Positions 1-8,640 of a stretch of DNA of 10,222 bases are shown piece after piece. How positions within the stretch are numbered: position 1 is the first letter of the stretch; every line of letters starts with the position of its first letter. Origin of the DNA: Stephanodiscus triporus (lineage: Eukaryota; Bacillariophyta; Thalassiosirophyceae; Thalassiosirales; Thalassiosiraceae). The stretch is taken from assembly GCA_036939755.1 (NCBI GenBank), contig JALLAZ010001279.1:1-10222 (forward strand), read 5' to 3'. The notes below the pieces were generated by a model. It saw only the letters and a program-made list of their open reading frames with translations. It was not told the DNA's origin and searched no databases. The translations under genes were made by a program, and so were the position numbers.

Positions 1-464
1 AGTATCTTGATTTTTCTGGTATGATTAGCCACGCGTTCTTACGTAAGTACGAACCCTCTTTAGGAATTAGTATAATTGTTTTTGATGTGTCTCAGATTCG
101 TCGGTATGGTTTCTACAGGTTCCCGAATACCTGGGAGTAAAGGGGGATCTTTTTTTTTTTTTGAGTACAACTTTCGATTCGTTTGAACACATGATGCCGC
201 CGGGCATCTTTTGTTCCCATGCTATCCAATTCCTATGTATCGGAATGATACGTAGGTACAAAAACGTACCCAACGCAATCGAAAAGGCTCCCAATTTTGT
301 GAAGTATTGTACGATACACTTTACTCTAGGTATCTAGAGGAAAGATGTGAGAATATCACCACACAAGACTTCCATTCAATTTGGTGCTCATTGTCCTGAG
401 TCCTGAGCCTGAATGCATCGCGCAGGTGACACGTTTGCCCCCGCAATAGAAATTCAGAACAACA
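1..464. other. Intergenic region upstream of the methyltransferase gene
   Basis: I see no convincing gene here. It contains a 13-base T run (150-162), a short inverted repeat with 6-bp arms (324-329 and 334-339), and a tandem TCCTGAG repeat near 394-407. The last part presumably holds the promoter and 5' leader of the gene starting at 465. I recognise no clear TATA box or other core promoter element. Confidence 0.6.
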
Positions 465-3113
465 ATGAACAATTACAGCAACAGCATCATCGACGGCTTC
501 AATGGCACATCACCTGATAACAGACTTGCGCCGTACAGTCCCACTCACGCCACCGCCCAATCAAGGGCGCTCGACCTGCTGCGTCTCACGCCGCGCGATG
601 TCTTCTTCGACTTGGGATGCGGCGACGGTCGGATGATAATAGCTGCTCTCGAGCGCTGCTATAATGACGATGACGATGGCATGGGAGGCGGCGGCGATCA
701 ACATGACTGCGACGTCGACAACGACGACGGCGAGGATGACAACATCTGCCGCCAGTTCGTCGACCGGCCCAACCTCATGAGCAGGCGGAGCAGCTCGAGG
801 AGCAGCGACAAGACAACAATTCGCAATAATCTAATCGTGCAGAGTGCGACGACGACGTCGGTGATGACGACGACGATACCCGCGGATATCGCCCTCGGAA
901 GAAAGGCTGTCCTTCACAACAATCTCACCACGAAGGTGAGCAACACGACGTCCGGCTCCGGCAGTACGAGGCCGCCCCTCTCCACCTCATTCTTTGTCCA
1001 TGCTGCCCACGGGGGGGTCGATGGCGGCAACGGTAAGAACAGCAGCAACGACAACGTTAATAACTACAGCATTGGCGCCAGCAGCCGCAGCAATTGTTCA
1101 GTGAATCATCTGTCGTCGTTCGACGACTCGGAGTACTCCGTTCCTCACTTGATGAGGACCCCTTCCCAGGACGATGATGACGACGTTAGTGGAAGCTTCT
1201 TCGATAACGGAAGCGATAACACCACGCTGTTGTCAATGTCTCCGAATAGAATTCCTCATCATCATCATCATCGCCTTCGTTCTCCCTCTCCCCCTCCCTC
1301 CCCTCCTGACGAAGTAGGGGAGGAAGAGCACCACCACCACCAACTACAACAACAACGGGACCACGGCGATGGGGGGATGAGGAGAAGTAGGGTACAGATG
1401 CAGGCTGTTGTTATTGGGTCTCGGGAGTCCATTCCTGTATTATCACCGCCCGTTCAACAACGTCGTGTTTTGACCCCCAACACGCCTGTTACTCCCGTTG
1501 TAGACAATCGAAGACTAACCACAAATCAACGACAAATCAACTGCGTCGGCTGCATCGATATCAATGACGGTAGAGAGTGCCCAGCATTGCCACTGAACGA
1601 CGATGACGATGACGACAACGACAACGATGATGGTGATGACGATGACGATGGCGATAGGGGCATTCCCAAAACCATCCAAACCCCGTCGGCGGACGCCGAA
1701 GACGACGAGAGACAGAAGCGTCATCATCATCGAAATTATTTCATCAGCTCGTTGACCGTATTTCCTGATCAGCAGCTACTGTTCGCCGAGGAGGAGGGAG
1801 GGTCCGACGACAATCGACAACGGACTGCCTTGGCGCAGACGACCGCATTGGAGGCGATACCATCGGGCGACGAATTGTTCCCAAGCGAGGAACCCCCCGG
1901 CAGTGATGGATCCGAAACCGAAAACGTCGGCCACGAGGCGGACGCCGCGTCCGTCGCCGTCGCCAAGACCCCCGGGGTTTTGGATGTGCCCGGGGGCCGA
2001 GGGGACGGCCTGCGGTGCGTCGGGATCGAGTACAACCAGGCCCTTGCCGAATCAGCCCAGGACAACGTACGGCGGATATTAGCGTGCATGTCATCGTCCT
2101 CTCGCCCCCGGCACGTGATGGGGAATTTGTTGGAGGAAAAGGATCCCGGTCGCCGTCGATGCTCTGGCGAAGATGAGGGTGCGTGTCGTTGCGATGACAA
2201 TGACATTGATGGAGGTGGGTTGGGTGATGTCCATCGAGTTTCTTGGCGGAATAGATTTTCCGGCGATGGTGGCAACCAGGTTTGCATACGCTGGGGGGAT
2301 GTGTTGGAGGAATGGAATCGCAGTCGTTGTCGGGGATCTGGCAAAAATGGGGCTGATGATGTTGGTGGCATGGGGAATGTCCATCGTGTATCTTGGCACG
2401 ATGGGGGCATGCAGGGAGAAGGGGGAATCAAAGAGGAGGTTGATGCTGGTAATGGTGGCCACGATGTCTGTGAATTGACTCTGCTCGATGATGCTACGGC
2501 GGTGTTCGTATATCTACTGCCGAAGGGGTTGGAAAAGATCAAACCAATCTTGTACGAGGCCGCAGTGATTCGACACAGACAACGAGAGCGACAAAAGTCA
2601 ATGCAGGATCAACCGCAATGGCAATTGCAGCTTCGGCAGCAACAAAATCCGCTTTATCCATTGCAGGAATCGCAACTGGTCGGAGTTACTGAGGAAGAGG
2701 ACACATCTGCATTGTTGACAAATGCTTCCGAAGATGATCAGGATGGGCTGGAGTTTTCCCCGCTCCCGCCCAGATATCTTCGCAAGAGGGGGGGCAGTCA
2801 CGTGAGTGACATAACTGACGATTCTTTTTATAATACACGCACGAGTTTGGAGGGGATAGGGTTGGGCATGGAGGTATTGCGCATATTGCACGAGGAGGAG
2901 AGATATAGGTTGACGGTGCCTAAGTTGGTGTCTTCAACGCATCAGCCACAGTCGTCGACGAAGAAGAAAAATTCGCTCGTTCCATGTTTTAGGGTGGTGA
3001 GCTACATGTTTTCGATACCTGGATGGACTCCCATGGTCGTGGATAGGAGTAGCAAGGGGCAGTGCCCCTTATTTTTGTATGAGAACATTCATGAAGAGAC
3101 TTCGACCCCGTAA
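465..3113 (+). CDS. Class I SAM-dependent methyltransferase with very large low-complexity inserts
   Basis: This is an intronless 882-residue reading frame whose ATG follows an A-rich AACAACA context. Scattered blocks match a class I SAM-dependent methyltransferase of the kind that carries a YLLP motif. Motif I, the SAM-binding DLGCGDGR, is at residues 49-56. The post-I acidic strand GIEYN is at 520-524, with E522 the likely ribose-binding residue. WGDVLEEW at 610-617 fits the family's GD motif. The block AVFVYLLPKGL at about 679-689 fits motif IV. RVVSYMFSIPGWTP at 843-856 matches the C-terminal 'RVVSHDF...W.P' strand. Put together, these blocks form a core of roughly 200 residues, the usual family size. 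The rest is inserts: about 67-510 (Asp, His, Ser, Asn and Gln rich, with poly-Asp and poly-His), about 551-670 (includes a duplicated segment), and about 700-840 (Gln-rich). The substrate is unknown; related proteins include protein lysine methyltransferases. The fold assignment is strong and the substrate is not assignable. The inserts are open in one frame over 2.6 kb, so they are translated rather than unspliced introns. Confidence 0.82.
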   Translation: MNNYSNSIIDGFNGTSPDNRLAPYSPTHATAQSRALDLLRLTPRDVFFDLGCGDGRMIIAALERCYNDDDDGMGGGGDQHDCDVDNDDGEDDNICRQFVDRPNLMSRRSSSRSSDKTTIRNNLIVQSATTTSVMTTTIPADIALGRKAVLHNNLTTKVSNTTSGSGSTRPPLSTSFFVHAAHGGVDGGNGKNSSNDNVNNYSIGASSRSNCSVNHLSSFDDSEYSVPHLMRTPSQDDDDDVSGSFFDNGSDNTTLLSMSPNRIPHHHHHRLRSPSPPPSPPDEVGEEEHHHHQLQQQRDHGDGGMRRSRVQMQAVVIGSRESIPVLSPPVQQRRVLTPNTPVTPVVDNRRLTTNQRQINCVGCIDINDGRECPALPLNDDDDDDNDNDDGDDDDDGDRGIPKTIQTPSADAEDDERQKRHHHRNYFISSLTVFPDQQLLFAEEEGGSDDNRQRTALAQTTALEAIPSGDELFPSEEPPGSDGSETENVGHEADAASVAVAKTPGVLDVPGGRGDGLRCVGIEYNQALAESAQDNVRRILACMSSSSRPRHVMGNLLEEKDPGRRRCSGEDEGACRCDDNDIDGGGLGDVHRVSWRNRFSGDGGNQVCIRWGDVLEEWNRSRCRGSGKNGADDVGGMGNVHRVSWHDGGMQGEGGIKEEVDAGNGGHDVCELTLLDDATAVFVYLLPKGLEKIKPILYEAAVIRHRQRERQKSMQDQPQWQLQLRQQQNPLYPLQESQLVGVTEEEDTSALLTNASEDDQDGLEFSPLPPRYLRKRGGSHVSDITDDSFYNTRTSLEGIGLGMEVLRILHEEERYRLTVPKLVSSTHQPQSSTKKKNSLVPCFRVVSYMFSIPGWTPMVVDRSSKGQCPLFLYENIHEETSTP
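1599..1655 (+). repeat. Low-complexity GAC/GAT tract encoding poly-Asp/Asn
   Basis: This imperfect trinucleotide tract of GAC, GAT and AAC codons encodes an almost pure Asp/Asn/Gly stretch at about residues 379-397 of the methyltransferase. It is the most extreme of several tracts in the gene. Others are poly-Asp near 663-680, poly-His near 1257-1272, and a His/Gln tract near 1330-1356. Trinucleotide slippage keeps the frame, which can explain how the insert grew. Confidence 0.75.
2115..2415 (+). repeat. Diverged tandem duplication inside the methyltransferase
   Basis: Two consecutive segments of about 130-150 bp are similar at DNA and protein level. The first (about 2115-2265) encodes GNLLEEKD, then an Arg/Cys-rich stretch, then GDVHRVSW (residues 587-594). 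The second (about 2289-2415) encodes GDVLEEWN, an Arg/Cys-rich stretch, then GNVHRVSW (637-644). The two HRVSW blocks are exactly 150 nt apart. Only the second copy carries the Asp (D612) expected in the methyltransferase GD motif. The first copy has Asn in that place. Confidence 0.7.
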
Positions 3114-3416
3114 AGTAGACTTCTCCCACGTACCCTTGGTAAAATTATGAGAACATAATATGAGAAGGAGGAAGGATATTCAATGAATTCATTAAACATT
3201 ATAGATTGACCAACAACTAACAATAACTTCAGGCAGACTACTGGCTGCCGTGCAACATTGCGGATTACAACGCTATTGGACGAATGACGACGTTCACAAT
3301 TATATCTCTTCTTAAGACTGAGTAAGATTCTCACTGCCACATAGCAAGCACAACCAGATCTTGAACCTAGACCTCATCCTTGAAACCGAAATGATTCACT
3401 TTTTTTCGGGCCATAT
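3114..3416. other. Convergent intergenic region (3' ends of methyltransferase and ABC transporter)
   Basis: This is a 303-bp stretch between the stop codons of two convergent genes. It must hold both 3' UTRs and polyadenylation sites. It is AT-rich, but I see no canonical AATAAA hexamer or long hairpin that I would call a terminator. No gene is supported. Confidence 0.6.
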
Positions 3417-6400
3417 TTACTTTGCCAGGTAATTCTTCTGTTTGAGACCATACATAGCCAGAATTTTGGCAAGAACAATTGCACAAACTAAGTATAAAAT
3501 GTCGTAGGGTATATGCTCCGGAAGAAACATCCCCCCAAAAGAAATATTAATCCATTCTTCGGCGGTGCCAGTGATACATGCCGCCGGAGGATCGGATGGA
3601 TGAACGCCAGGACAGTTCTTGTTAAGGACGTAGTTGTAGTAGGGACTTTGATAAGAGGCAATTATGGGAGTCTGATCGCTTTGAAACTGCGAAGTCAAAA
3701 GACCTTCGAGGACATAATGGAGCGGGAAAACCCAGTACGCCCATATCCAAAAGGGTTGGATATACTGGGGGCGGATTAACTGCCCTGCAAACACAGAGCT
3801 CAATCCTATCAACACTGCCCCAAATCCTTGTGCGGTTTGGGAGTCACGAAAGACTGCCATGAAGCTCTGGCCAATGAAGGTGAAAAAAAACAAGCATAAT
3901 GACGTGAACAACCAATAAAAGAAGAACTTGGAAGCATCGACGGCGAACCCGACGGGAAAGTACCAAAGGAGACAGAAAATGAATGCTGCAAGGAGGATGA
4001 AGGGAATCTCCACGATTGTGAAGGCTAGGATGACTGGATTATCATCGTACATCAAGGATGCCTTGTGTCTATAGAACATGTTACGTTCCATTTCAAAGAC
4101 TGGGAGAACGGTGACCAAGGCATTCACGCCAAGAAACAGTGTGGTGATGAATATGCTAGTAACTCGAGAATTCATATCACCTTCATTTTCGGGCACTCGT
4201 TGACTCAGGAAGACCGAGCTGAATAGTAACGCCACGACTGCCGAAACGATAAGTCTAGTGCGATTGTAGCTAGGTGAGCGAACATAGATCTTCCATAGGC
4301 GGCCGCATACCTCCCACGATTGAAACCTGGGGGATGTGGCATACTTGGTCGATTTCGATATTTTCGTCTCGTCGTTTGCGCCTGAATTGATGGACTTGAT
4401 CTTGTCAATACAATCGCTTACCAAGGGCGATTGAACATAGGCTTTAGAGTAGTCAAAGCTTTCGGCATCAGATCCTGCGGAGCCAGCGCCAATTGTCGTC
4501 AGCATCCACGTCGCAGGGTTCTGGCCTCCCTTGATCGGGGGCGTTTGGGGATAGCTTTCAAAGTATTCAATCAAGTTACAACTTTCGTCCCCCAACTCGC
4601 CAAAAAAAACAGTTTCTCCTCCACGTTTGAGCAAAAGCAAGCTGTCAAAGGAATTGAATATGGCGACGGAGGGTTGGTGGATGGTGGCTACAACAGCAAC
4701 TCCACGATCAGCGATCCTTCTCAAGCTTCTCATCACAATGCTTGCTGCTCGAGCATCAAGTCCAGATGTCGGTTCATCGAGAAAAATCATAGACGGGTTC
4801 GAAGCAAGTTCCACTGCAATAGAAAGACGTTTCTTCTGCTCAAAAGAGAGTCCTCCGGTATCATTTCCAACGAGAAAACCAGCAATGATGTCAAGCTCAA
4901 GCATGGCAAGGATGAGATCAACGAACTTTAGCTTCGTCTCCATGGGGATGGACTCATCCAGCCTCATTTTGGCGCTGAACTCTACAGTCTCTCGAACAGT
5001 AAGTTGTGGGGATTGTACATCAAATTGTTCTACATAACCAGTAACTCTTCGAAAGCTGTTGGATTCTTGGGGGTGACCATTAAGACGGATGTCTCCCGAC
5101 ACTTCACCACTTGCTTTGCGAAGAGATAACACGTCCATTAATGTTGTCTGCACCAGTAGGAAGATCTTCGCTGTTAGATACAATGAAAAACAGAGATATT
5201 CATATGACACATCTCTCTATTGAGAATATTTTACTTACCTTACCCGCGCCACTTGAGTATGGAAGGAAGAGGATTTCTTTGTTAGGTGTCGTTGAAAAAC
5301 GGAGACACTGCCATGAGTCAATCATTTTGCTTAACGATGAATATTATACTGACCTTGATCCCATCAAAGCCGTCATCTTCCCCGCTGCAAAGTAACCACT
5401 GATTCCTTTTAACAAGTGGAGTTTATCGTTCGTTGTAGATGCCTTCACAATGTAATTGACATTTTCGAATGTAAGTGTGGCACCCTTCGCTTCCAAAGAA
5501 TTGGCAAGCAAGGCGGACACGGCACTGTTTGTCAGAGAGACTTCGTCGTGTGTTTCCTCACTGCCACCCAACGATCCGCCAGTGGCATATCGGATGCGCA
5601 TGAGGGCCAATGTCGAGCCCACCATTGACAGAAGGCACAGACCAATGCAGAACAATACTGTATACCAAACCCATACATATTCAAACCTGGTTGCGAAAGA
5701 AAATTAATTGTGAGAATGCCCAAATCGCCCGTTGATGTAAACTTGAATACTTACGCCTCTCCATCAAGTACGAAACCTAAACGTATGAGGGTATCCTCCC
5801 CTTCTGTCAACCCATCATCATTGATTACTTCATCATAAAACCCACTTGATTATTGAGAGATCAACATGAGATGTGTTGTAATTTGAGAAGGAGATTTGCG
5901 AAAAGAAAAAAAGCTCTTTTCTTACCTTTGGTACTCATTGACTAAGAGTGCACGGACGATCCATGCCATTAAATTGCTCCAATAGATCCAAATGTAGTAT
6001 ACAGGGATCACGTCTGGCTGAACTGTAAATCCAGAGAAGAGAATCATGACAATAATGGAAACAGACATGACTGCTTGTGCCTGAGGCCTATCTTTGACCG
6101 TTGCACTGAACACGCTAAACATAAGACCGCACGCAAAAGCCGAAAGCATTACTAAAAGACGGAAAACAAAGTAGCACCCAGCAGTTGGAGCAAGTCCAAC
6201 CAACCAATAGATGAGGGAGCCGTATATAAGACCATCTTGAAGGGAACTTGGAAGACCAGCTAGTGAGCGACTCAACACAAACGTCCAAGTAGGATAGAAG
6301 TTTGCATCCTGCTCCTTATAGAAGACACCCCTCGTGTTGATTTGAGGCGGAACCTTCAGCATAGCACCAAGAGAGATGAACATGACACTTTGATACAAAA

Positions 6401-8329
6401 CTCCAATCACGGTCAAAGGATCGCTAGCTCGAAAAAATACGGTGCCGTTGATTGTTCCAGTCATTAAGCATTGAATCAGCCGAGCCTTCCTTGCATATTT
6501 GTCTCTCCACCAAAGCAGAAACTCCCTTGCAAATACGATCTTGATGGATCGAAGGGCAGAGTTGGCATATCTCATCCTGAAATTCTTGTGGGTCAGGAAT
6601 TGCTGTACCTCCTTTGGTACAGGCAAGGACAACTTTCGGAGCGTCTCCTGTCCGCGCTCGCTTTCATTGTACTTCTCCACAAATTGGTCGTTGGTTAGAT
6701 GCACCCCACCTTTATCGTCAGCGAGGAATTTTGCCCCGTCTTTTGTCGGGAGAGACTGGAGCCAATCAGCTGTGTCTACTCGGGGTGGCTTTTCGTAACC
6801 CAACGATTGAAAATGTGCTGTGACTTGATCCACTGGCCCAGCGTATAGTATACGACCTTTGTCGAGCAGAATGATCTCGTCAAATAACGCAACTGTTTCA
6901 GGAGGTGGTTGCAGTAACGAGATGAGAATAACCCCCTTACGTAATCTTGCGCTTTGTCCGAATAATTTGCAGATATCATATGTGGTGGCAGCATCAAGGC
7001 CCGTACTAATCTCGTCGAAGCAGTGAACAAAGGATCGGACAGCCATCATTTCGCCGACAGTTACGCGCTTCATCTCCCCTCCTGATACACCGCGCACCTT
7101 GTCGTTGCCGATGAAAGTATTTTCTACACGCTTGAGACCCATCGCTCTCATGATGATATTGACTAAATATTTTTCATCATCCATTTTTTTATACAACTTT
7201 TCAATGTCTGCATCAATTTCTTCGCCTGAAAATGGTCCTTTATGCGTCCCTCTGTCGAAAATAAAGAATATGAGATATTGCAGCCAAAACACACACAGAA
7301 CATCGAGATGCAAATCGAAATTATAGCACATACCCATAGCTACATTGGAAAGCAAAGTCGACTGATTCCTTCACAGTGAGATAACCATGAAGCCTATCAA
7401 TCTGATCCGCAAAAGACACAACATTCTTATACGAAGAAAACGAAGATTGTTCGTGAGAGAAGATAATGCATTGTTGATAACACAAAACCTCAGGTATGTA
7501 ATACCAAACTTACCGACCAATGAATCTCGCCATTCTTTCTATCAATACCATTCACTTCAACGCTCCCTCCAACTATGTGCTTGCTATCCTCCGGAAGGCG
7601 ATCCGCAATCATTTTGAGAACTGTTAGACAGAAAGGAAGGTGACTCGTCCGTGAGAATATTTATTCTGAAATAATAATACCATCTCAAGAAATAGGCTGA
7701 AAGAGCTTACGTGTACTTTTCCCACAGCCAGGAGCTCCCAGGACCAAATACATCTTACTCTCCTCCAAAAATAAGTTGACCCCCTCGATTATGATTTTTG
7801 TTTCTGTCGTTTGCTTGCAACTTCCCGTGGTAAGTAGACGCTGAACGGCATGTCTCATCCTGTACATGCAACCGGCATTAGTCACCGTCTCAATGTGCTG
7901 CACACCAGCCTTGCTTGATGGGTCGACCGGAGTTTCCACCTTGTAGGATCCGTCCTTGATGCGGACCTCGAACGAGGCATCAATCCGCTTGACCCTCTCC
8001 ATCATCGAGCGTAGGTCGCGAATGACATCCGTGTTCTCCTCCAACAGACTTTCCTCCTGGTGTTTCCTCACGAGTAGGGTCAGGAGGGATTTACGCTTGG
8101 TAAACGTCTTACGGCGTTTGACCTTGTTCTCCGCCTCGTTGTACAGCTCCTCGCCGAGGATGGCGCGACGGAGATTCTCATTAATGTTGATGTTGTTCTG
8201 GGCGCATATTTCGAGTAGTTTCATGATGGCCTTCTCCTGACTCACTGCAATCTCACTCTTGGTGACCTCCTTCGGGTCTGACACCGACGTTGGGCCCTGG
8301 GGAGGCGCGATTGCCTGTTCTTCCGCCAT
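3417..8329 (-). CDS. Full-size ABCG/PDR-type ABC transporter, eight exons
   Basis: A spliced gene, exons in transcript order (plus coordinates): 8329-7711, 7620-7514, 7425-7334, 7251-5926, 5844-5755, 5686-5354, 5251-5239, 5147-3417. All seven introns (68-102 bp) are GT-AG and every junction keeps phase, giving 4311 nt and 1436 residues, the normal size for the pleiotropic-drug-resistance family. Order is NBD1-TMD1-NBD2-TMD2. NBD1 has Walker A GAPGCGKST (198-206), signature VSGGE (328-332) and Walker B CFDE (350-353). TMD1 spans about 505-774. NBD2 has Walker A GSSGAGKTT (854-862), signature LSFEQ (960-964), Walker B FLDE (982-985) and the H-loop at H1017. TMD2 spans about 1155-1430, with a Cys pair in its last external loop. 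Such proteins export lipids or hydrophobic small molecules across membranes using ATP; this one's substrate is unknown. The first in-frame ATG is at 8329; the open frame further upstream begins only with non-ATG codons. The gene looks intact. Splice sites were placed by eye without transcript data. Confidence 0.93.
5239..5251 (-). other. 13-nt micro-exon encoding the NBD2 P-loop core of the ABC transporter
   Basis: The preceding exon ends in MGS plus AG at 5354, and the next begins ACAACATTA (Thr-Thr-Leu) at 5147. The missing Walker A residues are supplied by 13 nt, TGGCGCGGGTAAG on the minus strand. They are flanked by a CAAG acceptor and a GTAAGT donor. The first T completes a Ser codon and the other 12 nt encode Gly-Ala-Gly-Lys, including the catalytic lysine K860. 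The phase fits exactly and restores GSSGAGKTT. The two flanking introns are 102 bp (5252-5353) and 91 bp (5148-5238). An alternative donor four bases earlier would break the frame and lose the lysine. Confidence 0.88.
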
Positions 8330-8473
8330 TGAGTTGTTCTGTTCTGATGGCGATCCAGTGGAGTTAGGGGCCTTAAGAATAGAACAGGCAGGGCCGATGC
8401 GGGACACTGGGTGGCTGCCGTAAATCGATTTTCGGAGTTTTTTGCTTTTTTTTAGCGAAAAATAGCCCGAAGA

Positions 8474-8611
8474 GTTCCAGATTTAGCGAGTCCAGACTCG
8501 ATACAAGGCCTCTTTTTTGTTTTTTAGGTCCAGATTTTGTTGGGTTGGCCGGCCAACCCAACAAAATCTGGACCTCCGGTCCAGAAGTCCAGATTTTGTT
8601 TTTCTGGACTT
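8474..8611. repeat. Cluster of TCCAGATTT-type motifs in both orientations
   Basis: Copies of the same core lie within about 140 bp. On the plus strand they are TTCCAGATTT at 8474, GTCCAGATTTTGTT at 8529 and GTCCAGATTTTGTT at 8587. On the minus strand there is AACAAAATCTGGAC at 8560-8573. Shorter GTCCAG or CTGGAC cores lie near 8495, 8580 and 8604. The arms AAGTCCAG (8585-8592) and CTGGACTT (8604-8611) can also pair. Clustered short repeats near an element end resemble subterminal binding sites for a transposon-encoded protein. That role is inferred. Confidence 0.65.
8526..8575. repeat. Perfect 50-bp palindrome with no spacer
   Basis: Each 25-bp arm is an exact reverse complement of the other, meeting at GGCC|GGCC with the centre between 8550 and 8551. 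The left arm begins AGGTCCAGATTTTG and ends GGGTTGGCC. The palindrome lies 65 bp upstream of the Myb-like start codon and probably inside the transposon or at its left end. The TTA at 8524-8526 directly before GGTCCAG fits a Harbinger-style 3-bp target site, but this is only a candidate boundary. Confidence 0.9.
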
Positions 8612-8640
8612 TCGCTCGATCCACGTGAACCCGCCGCACC

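Larger units (their letters stand above)
8330..8640. promoter_or_regulatory. Divergent intergenic region: ABC transporter 5' side and left flank of the transposon genes
   Basis: This 311-bp stretch separates the ATG of the transporter (minus) from the ATG of the Myb-like gene (plus). It must hold both start regions and probably the left end of the mobile element. It contains T-rich runs (8438-8453, 8512-8525), a perfect 50-bp palindrome (8526-8575), and repeated TCCAGATTT motifs (8474-8611). I see no clear TATA box, and the exact element boundary cannot be fixed from one end. Confidence 0.6.

Noticed and set aside
67..294. Minus-strand open frame of 75 codons upstream of the methyltransferase
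   Set aside because: It begins with TTG rather than ATG, includes translated T/A runs (poly-Lys), and shows no recognisable domain. Most likely a chance open frame.
1769..2542. Long minus-strand open frame (257 codons) opposite the methyltransferase
   Set aside because: It lies antisense to conserved methyltransferase motifs, has Ser/Pro/Arg-rich composition typical of a reverse-strand shadow, and has no domain. The shorter antisense frames at 1515-1730, 1744-2094 and 2091-2462 were rejected for the same reason.
3089..3340. Small minus-strand open frame in the convergent intergenic region
   Set aside because: Overlaps the end of the methyltransferase, has no domain, and is in AT-rich 3'-flanking DNA.
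4431..5037. Plus-strand open frames opposite NBD2 of the transporter
   Set aside because: They are antisense to highly conserved ATPase motifs and show no domain of their own.
5239..5251. Alternative micro-exon donor at the first GT (after GCGG)
   Set aside because: It would give a 9-nt exon, lose the Walker A lysine and break the frame into the next exon, whereas the GTAAGT four bases later restores GSSGAGKTT exactly.
7387..7617. Plus-strand open frame over introns and exons 2-3 of the transporter
   Set aside because: The minus strand here encodes conserved PDR residues (NVVSFADQIDRL, LTVKES) with proper splice sites, which explains the region better.
8330..8407. Longer N-terminus for the ABC transporter starting at 8407
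   Set aside because: The codon at 8407-8405 is GTG, not ATG. The first in-frame ATG is at 8329 and gives a normal family length.
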